The notes beneath the pieces were generated by a model. It ran no database searches and was not told the origin of the DNA. It saw only the letters and a program-made list of their open reading frames with translations. From positions 248,001 to 312,000 of the forward strand of contig NZ_JBLREB010000001.1 of NCBI RefSeq assembly GCF_048159605.1: 64,000 bases of DNA, given 5' to 3'. The position numbers and the translations under genes are program-made. Every line of letters begins with the position of its first letter. Within the stretch, counting starts at the first letter, position 1. This DNA comes from Ectobacillus polymachus. Lineage in GTDB: Bacteria; Bacillota; Bacilli; Bacillales; Bacillaceae_G. Shown here piece by piece: positions 24,902 through 33,668 of this stretch.

Positions 24902-26650
24902 ATGTCGAACTATGATAAATTTCCGGAGGTTAGGATTATAGGGGAAGAAAATAGTGCATGGCAAGGATATAAGAACATACAAAATGAGATTTCTAAAGCA
25001 ATAAATGGTATCCAAAACGGGAAAGTAGTGCTTATGGTTGATTGTTATCCGGGAGTACGATATCAAGAAATCTTAGAAGGTCTTATTTTACCACTTCGGC
25101 CCGATCTCATTATTCATTCAGATGATCTTGCTTTTTCAGGAGAAAAAATAACCGAGATGATTCACCGCAACTTAACAGATGACCGGGTTTTTGGTGTGTT
25201 AAGCAGTCATCAATTAAGCGAGTTTTATGATTCAGCTCTCGTTGAGAAAGCAAGAGACAGCATTGCTAAAAATGAAAGCGGTTTAATCGTTGTTTATGGA
25301 GTTGGTGCTCGTCTTATTTGCAGTCCGGATGTTCTGATCTATGCGGATTTAGCGAGATGGGAGATTCAACAACGTTATCGTTCAAAAGAATTAGGTAACT
25401 GGAAAATGAAGAATTTTGATGAAGACACTTTACGAAAATATAAGCGTGGATTTTTTGTAGAATGGCGTATTGCTGACCGCCATAAAAAACAGTTATTTAC
25501 TGAAATCGACTACCTATTAGATACAAATGAAAAAAATGATCCGAAAATGATCAGTGGACAAGCTTATTTAAATGGGCTTCAACAAATCGTTTCACAACCA
25601 TTCCGTGTCGTACCTTACTTTGATCCAGGTGTATGGGGCGGACAATGGATGAAAGAGGTTTGTAACCTAGATCGAAGTCAAGAAAATTTTGCATGGAGCT
25701 TCGACGGTGTTCCAGAAGAAAATAGCCTTTATCTACGTTGTAATGATGTGAAAATTGAAGTGCCTTCGATTAATCTCGTGTATAGGCATCCGATTGAACT
25801 TCTTGGAGATAAGGTGCACGCTCGTTTCGGAACTGAATTTCCTATTCGATTTGACTTCCTAGATACAGTGGATGGGCAAAATTTAAGTTTACAGGTTCAT
25901 CCTTTAACAGAATATATCCAAGAAAATTTCGGTATGCATTATACACAAGATGAAAGCTATTATATTTTAGATGCAAAAGAAGATGCGACCGTATATCTAG
26001 GTGTAAAAGAAAATGTTAAGAAAGAAGAGATGCTTGAAGATTTAAGAAAAGCAAACCAAGGGCTCATGTCTTTTAGAGCTGAAAAGTACGTGAATGAATT
26101 CCCTGCTAAAAAACATGATCACTTTTTAATTCCGGCAGGAACCATTCATTGTTCCGGGAAAAATTGTATGGTTTTAGAGATTAGTGCAACCCCTTACATT
26201 TTCACCTTTAAGTTATGGGACTGGGATCGAGTAGGATTAGACGGTTTACCAAGACCGATTCACTTAGAGCATGGCGAGAAAGTCATTCAGTGGGACAGAG
26301 ACACAAAATGGGTAGAAGAAAACTTGATCAATCGAATGGAAACAATGAAAGAAGAAGAAGGATGGATGGAAGAAAAAACGGGTCTTCACGAACGAGAGTT
26401 TATTGAAACAAGAAGACATTGGTTTTCGAAAAAAACATACCATCAAACAAATGGAAGTGTGCACGTATTGAATCTTGTAGAAGGTGAAGAAGCTATTATT
26501 GAAAGCCCAACTGATAATTTTGAACCATTTATTGTTCATTATGCAGAAACTTTCTTTATCCCTGAAAATGTAAAAGAATATACCATTCGTCCATATGGGA
26601 AAGCAGAAGGGAATACGATTGCAGTTATACAAGCATATGTGAGAGTTTAG
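24902..26650 (+). CDS. Mannose-6-phosphate isomerase fused to an N-terminal P-loop-like domain
   Basis: A 582-residue protein. Residues about 240-582 are a type I phosphomannose isomerase cupin: GVWGGQWM, the zinc ligands in LSLQVHPLTEY and TQDESYYILDA, and AGTIHCSGKNCMVLEIS. The usual TYRVYDYDR segment reads TFKLWDWDR, so the catalytic Arg position is Lys. Residues 1-215 look like a nucleotide-kinase-like alpha/beta domain: VVLMVDCYPGVRYQEI sits where a Walker A motif would be, but GK[ST] is replaced by GVRY. Conversion of mannose-6-P to fructose-6-P is plausible; the N-terminal domain may be regulatory. First gene of the PTS operon. Confidence 0.75.
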   Translation: MSNYDKFPEVRIIGEENSAWQGYKNIQNEISKAINGIQNGKVVLMVDCYPGVRYQEILEGLILPLRPDLIIHSDDLAFSGEKITEMIHRNLTDDRVFGVLSSHQLSEFYDSALVEKARDSIAKNESGLIVVYGVGARLICSPDVLIYADLARWEIQQRYRSKELGNWKMKNFDEDTLRKYKRGFFVEWRIADRHKKQLFTEIDYLLDTNEKNDPKMISGQAYLNGLQQIVSQPFRVVPYFDPGVWGGQWMKEVCNLDRSQENFAWSFDGVPEENSLYLRCNDVKIEVPSINLVYRHPIELLGDKVHARFGTEFPIRFDFLDTVDGQNLSLQVHPLTEYIQENFGMHYTQDESYYILDAKEDATVYLGVKENVKKEEMLEDLRKANQGLMSFRAEKYVNEFPAKKHDHFLIPAGTIHCSGKNCMVLEISATPYIFTFKLWDWDRVGLDGLPRPIHLEHGEKVIQWDRDTKWVEENLINRMETMKEEEGWMEEKTGLHEREFIETRRHWFSKKTYHQTNGSVHVLNLVEGEEAIIESPTDNFEPFIVHYAETFFIPENVKEYTIRPYGKAEGNTIAVIQAYVRV

Positions 26651-26674
26651 AATCTTCTAGGAGTGTGAATAGAA

Positions 26675-27058
26675 ATGAAAGCGCTTATCGTAACGAGTCA
26701 TGGAGCTTTATGTAAAGGTTTATTGGAAACAGCAGAAATGCTTGTTGGAAAGTTAGAGAATACATTTAGCCTATCTTTAGATGGAGAAGGGATAACGAAG
26801 TTTTCTGAATCCATGGACAAGCTCATAAGTGACTTAAAAGATGATTATGATGAAATATTAATACTGTGCGATTTGAAAGGGGGGACACCTTACAATGAAT
26901 CAATGAAGCATTTTCTTATGAATCAAGATGTGGTAAAAATCGTAGCTGGTGTCAATTTGCCGATGTTTGTAGAAGTATATATGCAGCTGCAGTCATTGTG
27001 TCTAGAGGAATTACGTAAGCTTGTGATTGAAACAGGTCAACTATCAATATCAAACTAA
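26675..27058 (+). CDS. Mannose-family PTS enzyme IIA
   Basis: A 127-residue PTS EIIA-Man domain protein. The phosphorylated His is in MKALIVTSHGALCKGLL (His9); DEILILCDLKGGTPYN is the conserved strand-turn around the active site. It receives phosphate from HPr and passes it to IIB. It is separate from IIB, unlike the fused ManX/LevDE arrangements of some species. The operon order here is isomerase-IIA-IIB-IIC-IID. Confidence 0.88.
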   Translation: MKALIVTSHGALCKGLLETAEMLVGKLENTFSLSLDGEGITKFSESMDKLISDLKDDYDEILILCDLKGGTPYNESMKHFLMNQDVVKIVAGVNLPMFVEVYMQLQSLCLEELRKLVIETGQLSISN

Positions 27059-27095
27059 TGCTTAACTACTACTGAGAATTTGAGGAGGAAATTGT

Positions 27096-27596
27096 ATGCC
27101 AATATCTTTTGTAAGAATTGATGATCGAGTAATTCACGGACAAATTGTAGCAAGATGGTCAAAATTGAAACCATGTAATGGAATATTGGTTATTGATGAT
27201 AAGATTGCACTTGATCCATTACAAAAGGAAATTTTTAAACATGCAGCTCCTAGTAACATAAAGGTAGGGGTTTATACAGCAGAAGAAGGTGTTGAAAAAG
27301 TTAATAAAGCAAAACAAGCGAAAAACAGCTACTTTGTCATTGTTAAATCACCCGTTACACTTAAAAAATTAATCGAACTTGGCGGTGATTTTGGTACTGA
27401 ATTGAATGTAGGGCCAATGAGTGCAAGAGGGACTACGCAAACGATTGGAAAAAATGTTTCGATTACGGAAGAAGAAAAAGAAGCCTTCGATTATCTTCAA
27501 AATAAAGGAATTAACATCATTTTTCAATTAGTTCCAGAAGAAACACCTGTTAAGTGGGGAAAATTGAAAACGCTGTATAAAGGGGAGGAGAAATAG
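27096..27596 (+). CDS. Mannose-family PTS enzyme IIB
   Basis: A 166-residue EIIB of the mannose/fructose/sorbose family. FVRIDDRVIHGQIVARWSK carries the phosphorylated His at about residue 15; LNVGPMSARGTTQTIGKNVS is the second conserved block. It passes phosphate from IIA to the sugar bound by IIC/IID. GAGGAGG precedes the ATG, and the stop codon adjoins the IIC start directly. Confidence 0.9.
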   Translation: MPISFVRIDDRVIHGQIVARWSKLKPCNGILVIDDKIALDPLQKEIFKHAAPSNIKVGVYTAEEGVEKVNKAKQAKNSYFVIVKSPVTLKKLIELGGDFGTELNVGPMSARGTTQTIGKNVSITEEEKEAFDYLQNKGINIIFQLVPEETPVKWGKLKTLYKGEEK

Positions 27597-28394
27597 ATGG
27601 ATGTTACATTGTTTATTCAGGCATTATTAATTGGTATCTTCTGTTACTTGGGATCTGTTTCCTCCCCATGGCTTATGGGGGTTACAGGTGGATATTATGT
27701 GGTAGGAAGACCGCTTGTTGCCGGGCTCATTATCGGAATCATTTTAGGTGATGTGACAACAGGTATTATTTTAGGTGTAGCTGTACAGGCCGCATTTATT
27801 GCTACAATTTCAACTGGAGGAACGCAAAATATGGAGATTACCTATGCTTCATATGGTGGGATTGCACTTGGAATGCTAGCACATGCTACACCAGGAGTTA
27901 CCGTAACTCTTTCTGTTGGGATTGGCGCACTTGGTCTTGTTCTTTTTAATCTTATGATGGTAACCAACTCATACTGGAATCGAGGAGCTGAACGAGCAGC
28001 TAATGATGGAAATGATCGCGGAATTATTTTAAACAATGCAGTTTATCCACAAATAGTTGCATTTCTATTACGAGTTATTCCAGTTACGCTAGCAATATAT
28101 TTAGGACAAGGTTTTGTAACACACACGTTAGCTATTATTCCTGTACAAGTTACACAGATGATGAGTGTACTTGGCGGACTACTTCCTGCTTTAGGAATCG
28201 CCTTGTTAATGAATCTATTAATCAGAGAAAAAGCACATTTCATATTCTTCTTAACTGGGTTTGTATTTATTGGTTTTATTTCGAAAAACATGATAGCGGT
28301 TACAGTTATTGCTTCTTTAATTGCATATATTGTGTATTTAACGAAACAAAATGCAGGAGAAAATCCCATAGAACAAGAAGATGAGGTGATTTAA
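27597..28394 (+). CDS. Mannose-family PTS enzyme IIC
   Basis: A 265-residue membrane permease subunit with about eight membrane segments. Family features are the N-terminal GVTGGYYVVGRPLVAGLIIGIILGD and VAVQAAFIATISTGGTQNMEITYASYGG segments. Together with IID it forms the sugar channel. It starts immediately after the IIB stop, with GGGGAGG inside the end of IIB. Confidence 0.9.
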   Translation: MDVTLFIQALLIGIFCYLGSVSSPWLMGVTGGYYVVGRPLVAGLIIGIILGDVTTGIILGVAVQAAFIATISTGGTQNMEITYASYGGIALGMLAHATPGVTVTLSVGIGALGLVLFNLMMVTNSYWNRGAERAANDGNDRGIILNNAVYPQIVAFLLRVIPVTLAIYLGQGFVTHTLAIIPVQVTQMMSVLGGLLPALGIALLMNLLIREKAHFIFFLTGFVFIGFISKNMIAVTVIASLIAYIVYLTKQNAGENPIEQEDEVI

Positions 28395-28395
28395 A

Positions 28396-29202
28396 ATGGC
28401 GAAATTAGAAAAAAAAGATTTACGCAGAGGTTGGCGCTCTTGGGCTATGTACCATCTTTCTTCAATGAGTTTCGAAAAATTAGAAGCACATGGATTTGCA
28501 CATTCGATGATACCTGTTCTTAAAAAGTTATATAAGGACAAGCCGGATGAATATCAAGAAGCTTTAAAGAGACATTCTGTTTTTTATAATGTTGAACCTC
28601 AAGTCGGAAGTCTAGTAAATGGAATTGTAACCTCTATGGAAGAGGAACGAGCAAATGGTAAACCAATTGATGATGATATGATTCACAGTGTTAAAACAAG
28701 TATCATGGGACCTCTATCAGGGATTGGCGACTCCACGATTCAAGGTATTCTAATTCCTATACTTTTAACGATTGCTATGGCGATTTCGAATCAAGGAAGT
28801 CCTCTAGGTGTATTACTATATATTTCTGGGTATTTAGTCATTATGTTATCTCTATCGTACTTCATGTATATGAGTGGGTACAAATTAGGAATCAATTCTA
28901 TCGATGCGATTATTGGAGAGGGATCACAGAGGTTACGAGATGCTTTTAATACACTTGGAATTATGGTTATCGGAGCTCTTGCTGCATCATTTGTACACGT
29001 ATCAACCGTTATTAAGATTCCGAATGGTAGCGCAGTACTAGATCTTCAAAAAACATTAGATGGCTTTTTCCCAGGATTATTATCTTTATTAGCTGTTTTG
29101 TTAAGCTGGTATCTTATTTCCAAGAGAAAAATGAGTACGACAAAGGTTTTATTACTCCTTGTTGTAATTTCTGTTGTAGGTGTATTAGTAGGATTCTTTT
29201 AA
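28396..29202 (+). CDS. Mannose-family PTS enzyme IID
   Basis: A 268-residue IID subunit. The sequence begins LEKKDLRRGWRSWAMYHLSSMSFEKLEAHGF and contains the IID block SIMGPLSGIGDSTIQGILIPILL, with membrane segments in the second half. It is typical of mannose/sorbose/gluconate IID proteins. It follows IIC with a 1-nt gap and ends the PTS block; a repeat element and a second isomerase gene follow. Confidence 0.9.
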   Translation: MAKLEKKDLRRGWRSWAMYHLSSMSFEKLEAHGFAHSMIPVLKKLYKDKPDEYQEALKRHSVFYNVEPQVGSLVNGIVTSMEEERANGKPIDDDMIHSVKTSIMGPLSGIGDSTIQGILIPILLTIAMAISNQGSPLGVLLYISGYLVIMLSLSYFMYMSGYKLGINSIDAIIGEGSQRLRDAFNTLGIMVIGALAASFVHVSTVIKIPNGSAVLDLQKTLDGFFPGLLSLLAVLLSWYLISKRKMSTTKVLLLLVVISVVGVLVGFF

Positions 29203-29229
29203 GAACTGAATTTTATTAATAATTCGTGT

Positions 29230-29390
29230 ATCCCGCTATTTAAGGGCAGTAAGACCCCTGCTTCAAGTCTTAAGAGAAATCGGAAAAGACAAAAAGTGGG
29301 GATTACCATCCGTATAAAAATAAAGGTTAGCAGTCTTTCCCTCAGTGAGGATTTAAAACCCTCTTCTGAGGGAAGTTTTACTTTATTAAC
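29230..29390 (-). repeat. Structured interspersed repeat, degenerate copy C
   Basis: On the minus strand this ~160-bp stretch matches the element at 16264 and 43282: reading forward it opens with TCCCGCTATTTAAGGGCAG, then AAGACCCCTGCTTCAAG, AGAAATCGG and AAAGTGGGGATTACC, and ends GAGGGAAGTTTTACTTTAT. Many positions have diverged. Its hairpins lie in the transcript between the IID gene and the second isomerase gene and may act in processing or partial termination. Confidence 0.7.
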
Positions 29391-29412
29391 ATCGAACTGA
29401 GGGGGAGCAGAT

Positions 29413-30363
29413 ATGAAAGTATACCCTATTTTTTTGAAACCAGTTTTTAAAGAACGGATTTGGGGAGGAACAGCCTTAAGAGACACCTTTAACTATAACA
29501 TCCCATCCAATTTAACAGGGGAATGTTGGGGAATTTCTGCACTTCCTCAAGGTAAAAGTATTGTTAAAAATGGAGAATATGCAGGGTTAACGCTTAGTGA
29601 GATATGGACAGATCACAGAGAGCTATTTGGTGGTCAAAAAGGTGATTATTTTCCTCTTTTAACTAAAATATTGGATGCGAATTCCGATCTTTCTGTACAA
29701 GTTCATCCGGATGATGAGTATGCCCAAAAATATGAAAAGGATTCATTAGGTAAAACAGAATGTTGGTACATTATTGACTGCAAAAAAGGTGCCGAACTTA
29801 TTTACGGACATACTGCCACCACGAAAGAAGAATTTCAAAAACGAATGGAGCAGGGGGAATGGGACCGATTGTTGAGAAAAATTCCTATTCATCCAGGAGA
29901 CTTTTTCTATGTCCCAAGTGGAACAATTCACGCTTTAGGGGCCGGTACACTCGTTCTTGAAACACAGCAAAATTCTGATTCAACCTATCGAGTTTATGAT
30001 TACGACCGAAAAGACGATCAAGGGAATAAAAGGGAACTTCATTTGCAAAAAGCGCTAGATGTTACAAACATTCCACACAACGATAGGTATTACCAACCAA
30101 AAGTAACAAGTTTTGAAGGGATTACAATCACAACTTTTCTTGAGAACCACTTCTTCTCTGTTCAAAAATGGGAAATTTCTGGACCTAGTTACCTCAAACA
30201 GACAAAAGACTTTCTATTGATAAGTGTTATTAAAGGAATAGGAGAAATTTTTGTAAACAATGAATCCTATTCGTTCACGAAAGGAGATCACTTTATTTTA
30301 CCCTATGGATTAGGAAAGTTCTCTATAAATGGAAATGCAGAATTGATAGTTTCTTATAAGTAG
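29413..30363 (+). CDS. manA: Mannose-6-phosphate isomerase, class I
   Basis: A 316-residue type I phosphomannose isomerase of the usual Bacillus length. Zinc ligands and active-site blocks are all present: VQVHPDDEYAQKYE, GKTECWYIIDC, VPSGTIHALGAGTLVLE and TYRVYDYDRKD, the last with the catalytic Arg. It interconverts mannose-6-phosphate and fructose-6-phosphate, so it feeds the product of the adjacent PTS into glycolysis. GAGGGGGAG precedes the ATG. It is a complete enzyme, in contrast to the fused paralogue at the head of the operon. Confidence 0.93.
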   Translation: MKVYPIFLKPVFKERIWGGTALRDTFNYNIPSNLTGECWGISALPQGKSIVKNGEYAGLTLSEIWTDHRELFGGQKGDYFPLLTKILDANSDLSVQVHPDDEYAQKYEKDSLGKTECWYIIDCKKGAELIYGHTATTKEEFQKRMEQGEWDRLLRKIPIHPGDFFYVPSGTIHALGAGTLVLETQQNSDSTYRVYDYDRKDDQGNKRELHLQKALDVTNIPHNDRYYQPKVTSFEGITITTFLENHFFSVQKWEISGPSYLKQTKDFLLISVIKGIGEIFVNNESYSFTKGDHFILPYGLGKFSINGNAELIVSYK

Positions 30364-30417
30364 ATATTTAATTTTCCGGTTCTAACTTAGAAATTCTATC
30401 AATATGGAGAACAAAAG

Positions 30418-30455
30418 AAGATCATCAACTATTTAGTAGAAGATTATCTTTTTTC
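30418..30455. terminator. Convergent terminator between manA and dltD
   Basis: AAGATCATC pairs with GATTATCTT (one mismatch), followed by TTTTC in the plus direction. It lies between the convergent manA and dltD genes. Confidence 0.5.
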
Positions 30456-30474
30456 TATTTATGGAATCTTCACC

Positions 30475-31665
30475 CTATTTAACAGCCCAATTTCCTTGTC
30501 CTACATGTAAAAATTGTGAAAGATCTTGATCCACACGAACCCAGCCCTTCCATCCAATATGATTCGGATCATTCATAAAATAGTTATCATATTCTTCCCC
30601 TGAATAATCAACAACTTGAAATCCGGCTGCTTCTACTTGATTGCGGATTTTGGCATAGAGCTGTTCACGATAAGGCTTTGTAAAACCTATGTAATCACTA
30701 TAACTACCTTTACGTGGTAAAAGTACAAAAAGAGGAGTTGCCTGTTCCTTTCGCAGGATGTCTAACACTATTTGTAAATCATCATACTCACTTGATTCTA
30801 AGAACGACGAAGGATTCCAAGAATTCTGACTTTTTGAATATTTATCTTCGTTCTTTTTATACGTTTCATTTACAATACCAAATGGATTGCTATTTGTTTG
30901 GACTTTTCCTTCTTGTTCTGCGTCCATTGTGAGCTGTTCCCATGATTCTTTTGGAGGAGGCTGCAGTTTCACTGGTTTAACATTCTTCGCAGCAAGAAAG
31001 CTTTCAAAGAAATCTTGTTTTTCACTAAGTTTTAATCGGTAAAAGGCGACGGGTTTTAAAGCGAGTGCTTTAATTTGGTGCCAAGGATCCTTATATATAT
31101 AGCCTTCAAGCATAGTGGTTAGCAAGCGGTCCTTTTTAATGATTGAATATTTTACTAGTCTAGGAGCGATTTTTGCCTTTGACTCATTACTTATTTCATT
31201 GGTAAATAGAAGATTATATACAAGATAACGAGAGTAATATTTCGTAAAGCCGTTGTCTGAGATTCCCTCTTTATTCATGAAATCAGACGGGTCTAGAAAA
31301 TATACAAGTTTTTTATTATGAAGGGAATGGGATAAGGATGCAAGATTCATGGCATGGAGTAATCCTGTACTTCCAGGCTGACCTTGTAAATAGGGAGTAA
31401 CCGTTTCGTTTGAAAAATAAAGTGAAGGATGGTAACTGCTGAAAATTCCAATCGTGGAGGAACCAACCAATGGTATATATTTGTTATCTTTTAGAACCTG
31501 TTGTTGTATATATACATTTTTAAATCGAAGAACGTCGGGCGAAGGACTCATATTTTTTATGCTATTGTCAGAAACCGTGCTGGGAAAATACGAGACAGGA
31601 AGTAGCAAAAACACTATATAAATGAAACCTGCTACAAGTAATGGACTATAAATCGGATTTCTCAT
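30475..31665 (-). CDS. dltD: DltD, D-alanylation of teichoic acids (orphan copy)
   Basis: A 396-residue DltD homologue: one N-terminal membrane anchor, then an extracytoplasmic hydrolase-like domain. VGSSTIGIFSSYHPS contains the active-site Ser in a GSS motif; FLDPSDFMNKEG and NDPNHIGWKGWVRVD (Asp/His) complete the triad region. DltD acts with DltA, B, C and X to move D-alanine onto lipoteichoic acid, which lowers surface negative charge and raises resistance to cationic peptides. No dltABC is nearby, so this copy is outside a dlt operon. AAAGGAG precedes the ATG on the minus strand. Confidence 0.9.
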   Translation of the reverse strand: MRNPIYSPLLVAGFIYIVFLLLPVSYFPSTVSDNSIKNMSPSPDVLRFKNVYIQQQVLKDNKYIPLVGSSTIGIFSSYHPSLYFSNETVTPYLQGQPGSTGLLHAMNLASLSHSLHNKKLVYFLDPSDFMNKEGISDNGFTKYYSRYLVYNLLFTNEISNESKAKIAPRLVKYSIIKKDRLLTTMLEGYIYKDPWHQIKALALKPVAFYRLKLSEKQDFFESFLAAKNVKPVKLQPPPKESWEQLTMDAEQEGKVQTNSNPFGIVNETYKKNEDKYSKSQNSWNPSSFLESSEYDDLQIVLDILRKEQATPLFVLLPRKGSYSDYIGFTKPYREQLYAKIRNQVEAAGFQVVDYSGEEYDNYFMNDPNHIGWKGWVRVDQDLSQFLHVGQGNWAVK

Positions 31666-32051
31666 AAAATCTCCTTTATTAGCTTAACTTTTTATATAAT
31701 AGGGAAATGATTGAAAGATTTCTAGAAATAAGTATGAATGGTAATACTATTATACACAAAATTCTTTAGAAATAATGATTTTTTTACTATGAATTTTTTT
31801 CTTATTCTATTACGCTATTTTCAGCCAGGGAAAGTGGTTTATTTTCAATAAATGAAACCATTCGTTTTCTTAGAATGTATGAATTGATTTGAATGGAGAA
31901 ATAAAAATGAGTATTACTGTGAATTATTAAGAGAGAGTACAAGAGGTAAATGGTGTACTGATTGGAGTACACTAAAAGATAATCAATCTTTTAAGTTTGT
32001 CATCAAAAAGGAACGTCCCAAATATTCTAAAAGAACTTAATAAATGATAGT
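31666..32051. other. Region upstream of dltD holding a broken short ORF
   Basis: The stretch contains the presumed dltD promoter near 31670-31800 (very AT-rich), and from 31907 the frameshifted ORF listed separately. Nothing else recognisable. Confidence 0.4.
31907..32040 (+). pseudogene. Frameshifted short ORF
   Basis: GGAG lies 8 nt before an ATG at 31907, whose frame gives only MSITVNY. One frame over, an open frame runs to a TAA at 32038-32040 and encodes EYYCELLRESTRGKWCTDW then STLKDNQSFKFVIKKERPKY, a well-composed basic sequence. Inserting one base just after the ATG would join them. It is probably a decaying gene or a one-base error; family unknown. Confidence 0.35.
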
Positions 32052-32088
32052 AAGAAGAGGATATTGTCGTAAAATCCTCTTCTTTTAC
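32052..32088 (+). terminator. Intrinsic terminator after the broken short ORF
   Basis: An 11-bp stem, AAGAAGAGGAT/ATCCTCTTCTT, is followed by TT. Its presence supports the view that the ORF before it was once a transcribed gene. Confidence 0.75.
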
Positions 32089-32127
32089 GTTTTCTTTTTA
32101 TCTCCAATAAATAGATTCAAAAATAAA

Positions 32128-32159
32128 AGAAAGGGTGTTTTTTATCTAAAACCCTTTCT
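32128..32159 (-). terminator. Intrinsic terminator of the secreted Gln/Lys-rich protein gene
   Basis: AGAAAGGGT pairs with ACCCTTTCT; on the minus strand the stem is followed by TTTATTTTT. Confidence 0.7.
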
Positions 32160-32178
32160 AGTTAAATAATCTGCTTGC

Positions 32179-32790
32179 TTATTTTTCAATTTTCTGTTGT
32201 AATTGTTGGTTTTCGCTTTGCAGCTGTTGATCTAATTTTTCAAGTGCTGCTGTAATAGCTGCTTTGTCTTTACTTTGAATAGCTGTTTTCAATTCAGTGT
32301 GAACCGAACGAGTAGTTTGTTTGTCAGCCTTTGCAGGTTCTTGCGGATTGCCTGGCAGTGCATTCATTTGCTGATGAGCTTGCTGTTTCGTTATTTTTCC
32401 ATCCTTCTCTTGTTGTTTGATCGAATCAATTTGTTGTTTATTTGCTTGGTAAAAGGCATCACGCTCTGCTTTTTCTTGGTTCTTATTGTTTTTGAAAGAA
32501 GCCGATTGATGTAGCTGTTTCATCAAATTATTATGTGTTTCCATATCCTTTGTTAGCTGATCCTTAAGGGGAGCAGAAGCATATTCATTGATAATTTTTG
32601 TTAGTTGCTGTTGATCATTTCCTCGCCCATGGTTTCCTTTTTGGTGCTTGCCATCTTTTTGGACAGTTTGTTGTGTAACCGTTCCATCCTTTGATGAATC
32701 GCCTCCATTGCTTGCAGCTAAACTTGCTACGGTTGGTAGGAATATAGAAGCTGTTAACACAGGAATAATCAAACTAGATCGAAGTTTCAT
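32179..32790 (-). CDS. Secreted Gln/Lys-rich helical protein, function unknown
   Basis: A 203-residue protein with a Sec signal peptide (MKLRSSLIIPVLTASIFLPTVASLAAS). The mature part is hydrophilic and rich in Gln, Lys, Asp and Asn, with predicted amphipathic helices (QQQLTKIINEYASAP, IDSIKQQEKDGKITKQQAHQQ, LEKLDQQLQSENQQLQQKIEK at the C-terminus). No catalytic motif is visible. ATG 32790 is chosen because AGGAGGAAAT lies just upstream; a longer frame adds 10 residues before the signal peptide. It could be a wall-associated or chaperone-like secreted protein, but this is a guess. Confidence 0.65.
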   Translation of the reverse strand: MKLRSSLIIPVLTASIFLPTVASLAASNGGDSSKDGTVTQQTVQKDGKHQKGNHGRGNDQQQLTKIINEYASAPLKDQLTKDMETHNNLMKQLHQSASFKNNKNQEKAERDAFYQANKQQIDSIKQQEKDGKITKQQAHQQMNALPGNPQEPAKADKQTTRSVHTELKTAIQSKDKAAITAALEKLDQQLQSENQQLQQKIEK

Positions 32791-33070
32791 TTTATTTCCT
32801 CCTAAAATGAGAATAATCATGTTTCTATTAGGAGTATCCTCTATTTAACTTAATTTATCCTTAAGATTTTGTAGAGTTATATTTTTTGTTTCTAATGTGT
32901 GAGCAGGATTTCCTAGCTTTTTGAAAGCACTGGTGTATGCTATTGTCACCTGAATATTCCCAATTGAATCCCAGTCATAATAAAATTTTACTGAATTTGT
33001 TTGCTTTCTTTGAAGTTACATGTTATTGTTAGTTTAAACCATTTTACTTTAATATCATAGAGATTTAAAT

Positions 33071-33128
33071 AAGCTGTAACTTCTGGGGGATAGCAACGTT
33101 AAATCTTCGCAGTTGTTACAGCTTTTTT
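33071..33128 (+). promoter_or_regulatory. Structured leader or attenuator-like hairpin upstream of csp
   Basis: AAGCTGTAAC (33071-33080) pairs perfectly with GTTACAGCTT (33115-33124), followed by TTTT, giving a terminator-like structure with a 34-nt loop that itself holds TAGCAAC/GTTGTTA (one mismatch). It sits 70 nt before the cold-shock gene. It may be a terminator of an upstream short RNA or an attenuator in a long csp leader. Confidence 0.55.
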
Positions 33129-33198
33129 ACATCCCCTTATTATTTGTGAAATGGTGGAAATTTGTGTACATAAGGTACATCTTAGGAGGATTTTTTTC

Positions 33199-33399
33199 AT
33201 GCAAAACGGTAAAGTAAAATGGTTTAATGCAGACAAAGGTTTCGGTTTCATCGAAGTTGAAGGCGGAGACGATGTATTCGTTCACTTCTCAGCTATTCAA
33301 GGAGAAGGCTTCAAAACTTTAGAAGAAGGCCAAGAAGTTACATTTGACGTTGAACAAGGTAACCGTGGACCACAAGCTTCTAACGTAATGAAGAAATAA
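33199..33399 (+). CDS. Cold-shock protein (CspA/CspB family)
   Basis: A 66-residue cold-shock domain protein, full length for the family. It carries RNP1 (NADKGFGFIEV) and RNP2 (DDVFVHFSAI) and ends QASNVMKK. Csp proteins bind single-stranded RNA and act as RNA chaperones. TTAGGAGG stands 10 nt before the ATG. The long upstream region with a hairpin is usual for csp transcripts. Confidence 0.96.
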   Translation: MQNGKVKWFNADKGFGFIEVEGGDDVFVHFSAIQGEGFKTLEEGQEVTFDVEQGNRGPQASNVMKK

Positions 33400-33450
33400 T
33401 TGTGATCCCTCTCTAATGTAGGGAGAGTTTACATCCTGTTAATACAGGAA

Positions 33451-33484
33451 AAAACGAGAAGGAAATTTCCTTCTCGTTTTTTTG
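33451..33484. terminator. Strong bidirectional terminator between csp and dltX
   Basis: A perfect 30-bp palindrome, AAAACGAGAAGGAAA and its complement, is followed by TTT in the plus direction and lies between the convergent csp and dltX genes. Confidence 0.9.
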
Positions 33485-33487
33485 TTC

Positions 33488-33640
33488 TTAGAAGCCATTA
33501 TAAATAAATTTCGAGCTTGGATTAAGATTAACGAAGCCATACATATACGAAAGAATCATAATTATACTGAAGTAAAATAAAAACAAAACGGTCCATCGTA
33601 CCGCATACAGATTCCACAATGCTAAAATGCGTCGTTTCAT
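33488..33640 (-). CDS. dltX: DltX-like small membrane protein
   Basis: A 50-residue protein: a basic start (MKRRILALWN), one membrane segment (TVLFLFYFSIIMILSYMYGF) and the C-terminal FIYNGF, close to the FIYNEF end that defines DltX. DltX is a small partner of DltB/DltD in D-alanylation of teichoic acids. AGGAGGAAAC stands 7 nt before the ATG. Normally dltX opens the dltXABCD operon; here it follows a broken dltD in the same direction, with no dltABC near. The Glu-to-Gly change in the tail is unusual. Confidence 0.75.
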   Translation of the reverse strand: MKRRILALWNLYAVRWTVLFLFYFSIIMILSYMYGFVNLNPSSKFIYNGF

Positions 33641-33668
33641 AGCAGTTTCCTCCTATATATTCCTCTCA

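Noticed and set aside
26264..26632. 122-codon minus-strand ORF within the isomerase fusion gene.
   Set aside because: Its aromatic-rich product and position opposite a clear enzyme domain mark it as a shadow.
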